Positions 5,938-11,534 of a stretch of 20,050 bases of DNA are shown piece after piece; position 1 is the first letter of the stretch, and every line of letters starts with the position of its first letter. The translations under genes were made by a program, and so were the position numbers. The stretch is taken from the NCBI GenBank assembly GCA_023445495.1, contig JAEXLC010000156.1:1-20050 (forward strand), in the 5' to 3' direction. This stretch comes from Pseudomonadota bacterium. Lineage in GTDB: Bacteria > Pseudomonadota > Alphaproteobacteria > Sphingomonadales > Sphingomonadaceae. The notes beneath the pieces are model-generated. The model saw only the letters and a program-made list of their open reading frames with translations, did not search any database and had not been told where the DNA came from.

Positions 5938-7794
5938 ATGTTCAAGGCCATGAAGATCCCCAGGAAGCTGGGCCTGTCGTTCCTGACGATCTGCGCGACG
6001 GCGGCGATCGTGATGCTGGTGTTCTACTCCAGCATCTCGTCGATTCGCGGCTCGACCGACGCCAACAATCTCAGCCAGTCGATCTACGCCAGGGCGCAGG
6101 CGCTGGAGACCGCGCTGCTGCGCCAGAACAGCCAGATGCGCGGCTTCCTGGTGACCGCCGACGAGACCTATCTCAAGTCGTACAACGAGGGGCGGGACGA
6201 CTATGACAAGACCTCGGCCGAGTTGGAGACCCTGCTGAAGGATCCCAAGCTGAAGGACGCGCTCGTCAAGTCGCGCGAGGAAACGCTCAAGTGGCGCAAG
6301 GACTGGAGCGATCGCCTGATCGCCAAGGTCAAGGCCGGCCAGCGTGACGCAGCCGAGGCCGAGGTGCGCGCCGCCGGCAAGGCCGTGCTGACCAGCGCCG
6401 CAGTACTGCCGCTGCGCGAGATCAAGGACGCGCAGACCGCCGCGATCGAGCAGAACGGCGCCCGCCAGGAATCGGCGATCGGCACTGCCCTGTTCGTGCT
6501 GGTGATCGGCGCGATCGCGCTGATCGGCATTGCGATCACGCTCGCCGTGGTGCTCACCCGCCTGATCGCCAGCCCGATCTCGGGCCTCACCCGCACCATG
6601 GCGGACCTCGCCGCGGGGCGGAACGACATCGCCGTGCCCGACGCCGACCGCCGCGACGAGCTGGGCGACATGGCCCGTGCCGTGCTGGTTTTCCGCGACG
6701 CCGCCGTGGCCAAGCAGGCAGCCGATGCCGCCAACGCCAAGGCCGAGGCCGCGCAGAAGATGGTCGTCGAGACCGTCTCGACGCATCTCTCCGAGCTGGC
6801 CGGCGGCAACCTGACCGCCGAGATCACCCAGGCCTTCCCGGGCGAATATGAAGCGGTGAAGACCAACTTCAACGCCGCGGTGACCGAGCTGCGCACGCTG
6901 ATCGCGTCGGTGATGGAATCGACCGCGGCGATCAACACCGGCTCGAACGAGATCGCCCAGGCCTCCGAGGACCTGGCGCGCCGCACCGAAGCCAATGCCG
7001 CCAGCCTGGAGGAGACGGCTGCGGCGGTGACGCAGATGAACGGCCGCCTGCGCGCGACCGCCGATGCGGCCAACCGCACGGTTGCCCGCGCCGACGAGAC
7101 GATCGCCACCGTCACCGACGGGCGCGAGACCGCCGACGAGGCGATGCAGGCGATGACCCGCGTCTCCGAAAGCGCCAAGGGCATCGACTCGGTCATCGAA
7201 GGCCTCGACAAGATCCCCTACCACACCCGGGTGCTCGCGATGACCGCGGCGGTGGAAGCCGGTCGCGCCGGCGAGGCGGGCCGCGGCTTCGCGGTCGTCG
7301 CCGACCTGGTCTCGGCACTGGCAATGCGCGCGGAAGAGGAAGCGGGCCGGGCCCGCGACCAACTCACCGCGACGCAGACCGACATCGTCTCGGCCGTGGA
7401 CGCGGTGCAGAAGGTCGATGGCGCGCTGGCGAATATCTCGACCGGCGTGGGCGAAGTCCACTCGCTGCTCGGCGAGATGGCGACCGACAACCAGGCGCAG
7501 GCGACCGCGATCAGCGAAGTCAGCACCGCGATCGGCGCGATGGACCAGTCGACCCAGCAGAATGCCGCGATGGTCGAGGAAACCTCGGCAGCCGCGCGTC
7601 ACCTGGCAAGCGAAGTGACCACGCTCTCCGAGCAGGCGCGCCGCTTCAAGGTCGGCGAGACCGGCCGGGCAACGCCGCGTGCGGCTGCGCGGGGTGGGTT
7701 CGACATCTCGGCCAAGCCGCTGCCGGCGGCCGCGGTTTCCGCGCTGACCCGCCCGGCCAACGGCGCCACGATCGACGACTGGCAGTCCTTCTGA
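5938..7794 (+). CDS. Methyl-accepting chemotaxis protein (CHASE3-like/HAMP/MCP signal)
   Basis: This 618-residue inner-membrane chemoreceptor should control CheA through CheW. In order: TM1 (about 11-31); a helical periplasmic sensor (about 40-178, CHASE3-like, with QNSQMRGFLVTADETYLKSY); TM2 (about 182-206); HAMP (about 207-260); a second HAMP-like linker (about 275-325, LAGGNLTAEITQAFPGEY); and the long signalling coiled coil (about 330-570). The hairpin tip, normally close to IAFQTNLLALNAAVEAARAGE, reads IPYHTRVLAMTAAVEAGRAG (426-445), a divergent version. The C-terminus DDWQSF fits the xWxxF pentapeptide that tethers CheR/CheB. The ATG at 5938 follows AGGAA. It lies downstream of the TonB receptor with a strong hairpin between them, so the two may be functionally linked. 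The ligand is unknown. Confidence 0.93.
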   Translation: MFKAMKIPRKLGLSFLTICATAAIVMLVFYSSISSIRGSTDANNLSQSIYARAQALETALLRQNSQMRGFLVTADETYLKSYNEGRDDYDKTSAELETLLKDPKLKDALVKSREETLKWRKDWSDRLIAKVKAGQRDAAEAEVRAAGKAVLTSAAVLPLREIKDAQTAAIEQNGARQESAIGTALFVLVIGAIALIGIAITLAVVLTRLIASPISGLTRTMADLAAGRNDIAVPDADRRDELGDMARAVLVFRDAAVAKQAADAANAKAEAAQKMVVETVSTHLSELAGGNLTAEITQAFPGEYEAVKTNFNAAVTELRTLIASVMESTAAINTGSNEIAQASEDLARRTEANAASLEETAAAVTQMNGRLRATADAANRTVARADETIATVTDGRETADEAMQAMTRVSESAKGIDSVIEGLDKIPYHTRVLAMTAAVEAGRAGEAGRGFAVVADLVSALAMRAEEEAGRARDQLTATQTDIVSAVDAVQKVDGALANISTGVGEVHSLLGEMATDNQAQATAISEVSTAIGAMDQSTQQNAAMVEETSAAARHLASEVTTLSEQARRFKVGETGRATPRAAARGGFDISAKPLPAAAVSALTRPANGATIDDWQSF

Positions 7795-7800
7795 GGGCAA

Positions 7801-7831
7801 CCGGCCCGGTGGCGCCATGCCGCCGGGCCGG
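7801..7831 (+). terminator. 13-bp GC hairpin after the chemoreceptor gene
   Basis: CCGGCCCGGTGGC (7801-7813) pairs over 13 bp (one G-U) with GCCGCCGGGCCGG (7819-7831) around loop GCCAT. It starts 6 bases past the stop codon. No U-tract follows, but position and stability suggest a transcript end or an mRNA-stabilising element. Confidence 0.5.
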
Positions 7832-7881
7832 CCCCCGGGAACCCGCATGTCGCCGCGCTTCGGGGCGGCAAGGAAAACCGA

Positions 7882-8916
7882 ATGAACATGATGGTGCCCA
7901 GCGCGGGCGAGCTCCACCGCCAGTCCCGGGTCGCGCGCAAGCTCGGCTCGCCCTTCGTCGCGGCGGTGCTCGAGGCAGGGCATCGCCAGCTCTATCTCGC
8001 GCCGCGGACCGCCGAGCTGATCGCCGGCTGGCCGCGCGATCCTTCCGCCTCGGCCCTGGCGATGCGCTTCAATGCGGCGCTCCATGCGCTGGCCCGGCGC
8101 GGCGAGCCCGAGGCGCTGCGCGCGCTCTATCGCCGCGAGCATGACGATTATGACGGCGCGATCGGCGCCGCGCTTGCCGCGTCCGATGGCTTTATCGCGC
8201 GCTGGATGCAGGATACGCCGCAGACCAACGAAGTCGGCCGCGCCGCCGCAATCGCTGCGGCGCTGATGGTCGCCCGGAGCAAGTTCGGCCTGCCCTTCGA
8301 GCTGCTCGAGCTGGGATCGAGCTGCGGACTCAATCTCAACCTTGCCCGCTATGGCTATGATCTTGGTGGAATTCCTGCCGGGACAATGGATTCGCCGGTG
8401 CAGGTGGTTCCGCTATGGACCGGGCCGGAGCCCCTGCCCGCCCCGATCGAGGTCGCCTCGGCGCGCGGGGTCGATCTCAACCCGCTCGATGCGGGCGATG
8501 CGGAGACGCGCGAGCGGCTGCTCTCCTATGTCTGGGCCGACCAGCCCGGCCGTGCCCGCCGGCTGGAGCGTGCGCTCGATCTGGCGCTGCGCCATCCACC
8601 ACGGATCGACCGGCAGGACGCCGCCTCCTGGCTGGTCGCGCGACTTGCCGAGCCGCAGCAGGCCGGGCTTTGCCGGGTCGTCTTCCACTCGATGGTGCTG
8701 CAATATTTCACCGGGGAGGACCGCGCGACGGTGCTCAACGCGATCCACGGCGCCGGCGCCCGTGCCACGGCCGATCGCCCGCTCGCCTGGATCGGCTTCG
8801 AATGGACGCCGACGCGCAGCGAGGTGCACCTGACGCTGACCTGCTGGCCGAACGGCGAAACACGCAGGCTCGCGACCTGCCACGCCTATGGCAACTGGAT
8901 CGACTGGCTGGGCTGA
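7882..8916 (+). CDS. DUF2332 family protein
   Basis: The 344-residue sequence matches the DUF2332 family as I recall it: helical N-terminus beginning FxxQSRVARKLGSPF-like, the segment DTPQTNEVGRAAAI, and FELLELGSSCGLNLNLARYG in the middle (about residues 135-154). That last segment resembles motif I of a Rossmann-type SAM-dependent methyltransferase, followed by conserved blocks around RRGVDLNPLD, YVWADQP and VVFHSMVLQYF. The family has no settled function; a SAM-binding fold is inference from motif I and the closing IGFEW/CHAYGNWIDWL region. No signal peptide, so cytoplasmic. AAGGAAAA upstream of the ATG at 7882 supports the start. It is separated from the chemoreceptor by a stable hairpin and converges with the minus-strand gene at 8936. 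Confidence 0.88.
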   Translation: MNMMVPSAGELHRQSRVARKLGSPFVAAVLEAGHRQLYLAPRTAELIAGWPRDPSASALAMRFNAALHALARRGEPEALRALYRREHDDYDGAIGAALAASDGFIARWMQDTPQTNEVGRAAAIAAALMVARSKFGLPFELLELGSSCGLNLNLARYGYDLGGIPAGTMDSPVQVVPLWTGPEPLPAPIEVASARGVDLNPLDAGDAETRERLLSYVWADQPGRARRLERALDLALRHPPRIDRQDAASWLVARLAEPQQAGLCRVVFHSMVLQYFTGEDRATVLNAIHGAGARATADRPLAWIGFEWTPTRSEVHLTLTCWPNGETRRLATCHAYGNWIDWLG

Positions 8917-8925
8917 CAACAGGTA

Positions 8926-8947
8926 CCCGGGAAGATCAATCCCCGGG
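8926..8947. terminator. Possible bidirectional terminator between convergent genes
   Basis: CCCGGG at 8926-8931 and CCCGGG at 8942-8947 can pair around a 10-base loop. It lies between the stop of the DUF2332 gene and the last codons of the convergent minus-strand gene. The stem is short and there is no U-tract. Confidence 0.25.
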
Positions 8948-9448
8948 CATCGCCTTCCACAGTGCCGAGGCGACGCCGCCGCCGCCCACGCTGACCGGCG
9001 AGGTATCCGTCTTCCCGTCGATCTTTAGCACCAGCATCGTGCTTAGCGCCGAGCGGCGGAAACGCGGTTTGCGATGATCGGAGAGCGTGTCGTACACCGC
9101 CCAGCTGCCGCCACGGGCGCTGGTGGTGTTCTGGCTGTTTTCCACCACCGAGAGATGCCAGTCCCGCGCTGCCTTGAGCTCGGCGACGGACGTGGCGGAC
9201 TGCACCCGCACCGGCGGCTGCGACACGGTCGTGGCGGAAAGATCGACCCGTTCGAGGCCGCGATAGGCGATCGGCACGAAGCTGGCAGGCCGTGCCACCG
9301 CAACCGTGCGGCCCGGCGCACTACGCGCAGCGCCATCGGCGGCGAGCATCGCCTTCAGGTTCGGAACGATCGGCAGGTCCTTATCGCCTGCCAGTACCGT
9401 CGTGGGCGCGGCACATGCCACCGCGCAAAGCAGCAGACCCTTGAGCAT
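8936..9448 (-). CDS. Exported hypothetical protein
   Basis: I do not recognise this 170-residue protein. A signal peptide is clear (MLKGLLLCAVACAAPTTVLA). The mature part has no cysteine. It contains a central segment, ELKAARDWHLSVVENSQNTT, followed by a Gly/Ser-rich SARGGSWAVYDTLSDHRKPR and a basic strand, and it ends in a Gly-rich SVGGGGVASALWKAMPGD. I used the ATG at 9448; a GTG immediately upstream at 9451 adds one residue, and GGGGA lies 5-8 bases before either. It converges with DUF2332 and shares direction with the PilZ gene, 96 bases away. No function is proposed. Confidence 0.7.
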   Translation of the reverse strand: MLKGLLLCAVACAAPTTVLAGDKDLPIVPNLKAMLAADGAARSAPGRTVAVARPASFVPIAYRGLERVDLSATTVSQPPVRVQSATSVAELKAARDWHLSVVENSQNTTSARGGSWAVYDTLSDHRKPRFRRSALSTMLVLKIDGKTDTSPVSVGGGGVASALWKAMPGD

Positions 9449-9492
9449 CACCAGTTTCCCCAGCAGGTGAAGTTCGTGGAGGATGTCTTAGT

Positions 9493-9508
9493 TTGCGCCC
9501 ATGCGCAA
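9493..9508. repeat. Short perfect inverted repeat between two minus-strand genes
   Basis: TTGCGC (9493-9498) and GCGCAA (9503-9508) flank CCAT. It lies 37 bases beyond the PilZ stop codon and 45 bases before the start of the next gene, so it could be a weak terminator for PilZ or an operator. The short stem prevents a firmer call. Confidence 0.3.
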
Positions 9509-9544
9509 TCGCCCCGTGCATCCTTTCGGCGCACAGGGCCATCA

Positions 9545-9880
9545 TTATGCCGTAAGTGTCTCGAACGCTTCGGGCGTGAGCGAGGTCTGGAACTCGAGGC
9601 CCGCCTCGAAATCGTTCGACCAGACGACGCGTGCGGCGACATGCCCGATCCCGGGCAAGGCCAGCCAGATCATCGAATTGGCCTTTACCAGCGAATAGGT
9701 GTGGATGCGGGCGCCGTGGAGCGAAACGTCCACCACCTTGCAGAGCGCGCGGTCAAGGCCGCCCCGCCCGATCTTCGCATCGAGCGAGACCGGAGCGCGC
9801 ATGGATCTGCGCCGGCCCAGTTCCTCGGCCGGTTCGAATTCCGCTGCGAATGCTCGTGCTGCGCTTGCCATGCCAGGCAA
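9545..9880 (-). CDS. Single-domain PilZ protein, candidate c-di-GMP receptor
   Basis: A small cytoplasmic protein (111 residues) that is essentially one PilZ domain. The N-terminal RxxxR element is GRRRSMR (about 22-28) and the second element is DVSLHGA (about 51-57), matching the D/NxSxxG consensus. Both half-sites for c-di-GMP binding are therefore present. The rest is a six-strand barrel ending ARVVWSNDFEAGLEFQTSL, typical of the family. Stand-alone PilZ proteins act as c-di-GMP-responsive adaptors in motility, adhesion or polysaccharide control; the partner is unknown. A TTG at 9880 has AAGG 6 bases upstream and is my preferred start. An ATG at 9871 would remove three residues with no domain loss but is poorly spaced from that site. 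It follows L31 in the same direction, with a terminator-like hairpin between. Confidence 0.88.
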   Translation of the reverse strand: MPGMASAARAFAAEFEPAEELGRRRSMRAPVSLDAKIGRGGLDRALCKVVDVSLHGARIHTYSLVKANSMIWLALPGIGHVAARVVWSNDFEAGLEFQTSLTPEAFETLTA

Positions 9881-9899
9881 GCTAGACCTTGCTGGCTAA

Positions 9900-9925
9900 C
9901 GGCGCGTTAACAACGTAACGCGCCG
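9900..9925 (-). terminator. Terminator-like hairpin after L31
   Basis: CGGCGCGTTA (9900-9909) is perfectly complementary to TAACGCGCCG (9916-9925), 10 bp with a 6-base loop, 14 bases beyond the L31 stop. In the transcription direction the stem is followed by TTAGCC. It probably ends the L31 transcript, although the U-tract is short. Confidence 0.6.
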
Positions 9926-9938
9926 AAAGCCCACAAGA

Positions 9939-10169
9939 TTACTTCTTGCCGAGGTTGAGGCCGCCGAAGCGCTTGTTGAAGCGCGCGACCTGGCCGCCCT
10001 GGTCAAGCAGACGGCCCTGGCCACCGGTCCAGGCCGGGTGCGCCAGCGGGTCGATGTCGAGCGTCATCAGATCGCCTTCCTTGCCCCAGGTGGAGCGAGT
10101 CTCGAAGACGGTACCGTCGGTCATCTGGACCTTGATCATGTGGTAATCGGGATGCGTATCGTTCTTCAC
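9939..10169 (-). CDS. rpmE: 50S ribosomal protein L31
   Basis: The 76-residue protein reads HPDYHMIKVQMTDG, then FETRSTWG, DIDPLAHPAWTGG and FNKRFGGL, which is the alphaproteobacterial L31 pattern. It bridges the large and small ribosomal subunits at the central protuberance. No CxxC zinc motif is present, so it is a cysteine-free form. The start is a GTG at 10169. Upstream is AAGGAATTCG followed by ATGTGAAG: the ATG (10171) is out of frame and is followed at once by TGA, so GTG is the only start that gives MKNDTHPDY. It is flanked by 10-bp hairpins on both sides and appears to be its own transcription unit, next to but apart from the fabZ operon end. Confidence 0.95.
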   Translation of the reverse strand: MKNDTHPDYHMIKVQMTDGTVFETRSTWGKEGDLMTLDIDPLAHPAWTGGQGRLLDQGGQVARFNKRFGGLNLGKK

Positions 10170-10189
10170 ATCGAATTCCTTGGAAAGCC

Positions 10190-10206
10190 GCCGGTTTCCG
10201 ACCGGC
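10190..10206 (-). promoter_or_regulatory. Small hairpin in the L31 leader
   Basis: GCCGGT (10190-10195) and ACCGGC (10201-10206) form a 6-bp stem around a 5-base loop about 20 bases upstream of the L31 GTG and just before its AAGGAA site. L31 leaders in other bacteria carry autoregulatory structures; whether this one does is speculative. Confidence 0.3.
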
Positions 10207-10237
10207 AGCGGAAGGCGCGCGCCTAGCAGAGACGCGA

Positions 10238-10266
10238 GCGCCGCGCAACCTGGGGCTGCGCGGCGC
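10238..10266 (-). terminator. Terminator-like hairpin after fabZ
   Basis: GCGCCGCGCA (10238-10247) is perfectly complementary to TGCGCGGCGC (10257-10266) around a 9-base loop. It lies 24 bases beyond the fabZ stop and ahead of L31, so it likely closes the long envelope operon. No U-tract follows. Confidence 0.5.
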
Positions 10267-10290
10267 CGGAAAGCGTGGATATGGTGCCGA

Positions 10291-10770
10291 TCAATCCGAA
10301 GGCGGGTCCGCGATCATCGCGGTGAACTCGCACTCGGTGGCGACTTCGCCGTTGAGCAGCGCGCGCCCCGCGAACTTGCAGACGCGGCTGCGCTTCTGGA
10401 CGAACTCAACCTCGAGGCGGAGCAGCACGCCGGGTTCGACCGGCTTGCGGAACTTCACCCCGTCGATCGACATGAAATAGACGAGCTTGCCCGAGCCGGC
10501 GAGGCCAAGGCTCTCGACCGCGAGCACGCCCGCCGCCTGCGCCAGCGCCTCCACCTGGAGGACGCCGGGCATGATCGGCCTTCCGGGGAAATGCCCCTGG
10601 AAGAATTCCTCGTTCATCGAGACTGCCTTGATCGCGGCGATTCGCTGGTCCGGGACCAGCTCCTCGACGCGATCGACAAGCAGCATCGGGTAGCGATGCG
10701 GCAGCGCCGCCATCACCCGCTTGATATCAAGCGGGCCGATGTCGACGGCTGCCGTTGTTTCCTCGCTCAC
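10291..10770 (-). CDS. fabZ: 3-hydroxyacyl-[acyl-carrier-protein] dehydratase FabZ
   Basis: FabZ dehydrates 3-hydroxyacyl-ACP to trans-2-enoyl-ACP in fatty-acid elongation, in the cytoplasm. The 159-residue hot-dog fold carries the family motif FFQGHFPGRPIMPGVLQVEA, with catalytic H60 and E74. PHRYPMLLVDRV (24-35) and KFRKPVEPG are also typical. The start is the GTG at 10770, whose GTGA overlaps the TGA of the upstream skp gene. A longer in-frame reading back to 10947 gives Cys/Arg-rich non-protein-like sequence inside skp, so I reject it. In E. coli lpxD lies between skp and fabZ, and lpxA/lpxB follow fabZ. Here lpxD is absent and fabZ is followed by L31 instead. Confidence 0.96.
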   Translation of the reverse strand: MSEETTAAVDIGPLDIKRVMAALPHRYPMLLVDRVEELVPDQRIAAIKAVSMNEEFFQGHFPGRPIMPGVLQVEALAQAAGVLAVESLGLAGSGKLVYFMSIDGVKFRKPVEPGVLLRLEVEFVQKRSRVCKFAGRALLNGEVATECEFTAMIADPPSD

Positions 10771-11534
10771 CGCGGCTCGGCGGGCTTGTTGCCGGCAGCG
10801 GGCTTGCCAGCGGCCGGAGCCGCCGCCGGGGCCGGAGCGGCACCCTGGGCAGCGCGCTGCTGCTGGGCAGCGGCCTGATAGGCGCGGATCTGCTCGAGCT
10901 GGGCCAGCTGCTGCTGCATCGCCAGCGTCTCGCGGGCAGGCTGCCAATCGGCCGGCGGCTGGATGCTGACGGTCGCAGTGGTCTTGTCGAGCTCGGCGGT
11001 GATCGCGTCGCTGATGTCGGCCGAATCCGGCGCGTACATGAACACTTCCGGCGACAGGATCACGCCGATCTTGCGGGCGGTGACGACGCGCAGCTGGGCG
11101 GCGTCATACTGGCGCAGGATCGATTCGATCGCGAACAGCTCGGCGCGGGCGGCCGGGTTGCTCAGCTTCTGAACGTCGGCATTGGCCGTGTTCTGCAGCG
11201 CGGCGATCTTGTCGAGAACCGGGTTCTTGGCAGCCTGAGCAGCCTTGAGCTCGTTGTCGTCGACCTTCTTGTCCTTGTTGGTGTCGAGCTGGGCGAGAAG
11301 CGGCTCGGCTTCCTTCTGCGCAGCCTGGCGGCGTGCGTTGATCTGCTCGAAAGCCGACTTGTAGGTCGTCTGGATCTGCTGCTGGGCAGCCGTGAACGCC
11401 TTGGACGAATCGACGACGCGAACCGGGCTCGCGGTGGCAATGCTGCCGCTCACCTGCGCGTGCGCCGGAGCGACGACGGCGAGCGCGGCAGGCGCCGCGA
11501 GCAGCGCGGCGAGAATGCGCTTCTTGGTAATCAT
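10767..11534 (-). CDS. skp: OmpH/Skp-family periplasmic chaperone
   Basis: Skp-type chaperones hold unfolded outer-membrane proteins in the periplasm on their way to the BAM complex. The 255-residue protein has a signal peptide (ending AHAQ, about residue 27), a short beta strand (ASPVRVVDSSKAF), two long Gln/Ala-rich helices (about 50-150) and a return segment ARKIGVILSPEVFMY. The C-terminal tail (about 205-255) is Ala/Pro/Gln-rich and low complexity. It is longer than the roughly 160 residues of E. coli Skp. An EF-hand-like loop, DTNKDKKVDDNE, sits at 84-95 in the first helical arm. Its ATG shares one base with the bamA stop (TGATG), so the chaperone and BamA are probably made together. Confidence 0.9.
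   Translation of the reverse strand: MITKKRILAALLAAPAALAVVAPAHAQVSGSIATASPVRVVDSSKAFTAAQQQIQTTYKSAFEQINARRQAAQKEAEPLLAQLDTNKDKKVDDNELKAAQAAKNPVLDKIAALQNTANADVQKLSNPAARAELFAIESILRQYDAAQLRVVTARKIGVILSPEVFMYAPDSADISDAITAELDKTTATVSIQPPADWQPARETLAMQQQLAQLEQIRAYQAAAQQQRAAQGAAPAPAAAPAAGKPAAGNKPAEPR

Noticed and set aside
3561..8142. Two very long minus-strand open frames opposite the TonB receptor, the chemoreceptor and the start of DUF2332
   Set aside because: Both translate to repetitive Arg/Gly/Val/Asp/His-rich sequence typical of antisense shadow in high-GC DNA. The plus strand has clear, full-length known families.
10771..10947. Longer FabZ start within skp
   Set aside because: The added 59 residues are Cys/Arg/Gly-rich and lie in skp coding sequence; FabZ length and the GTGA overlap favour the start at 10770.
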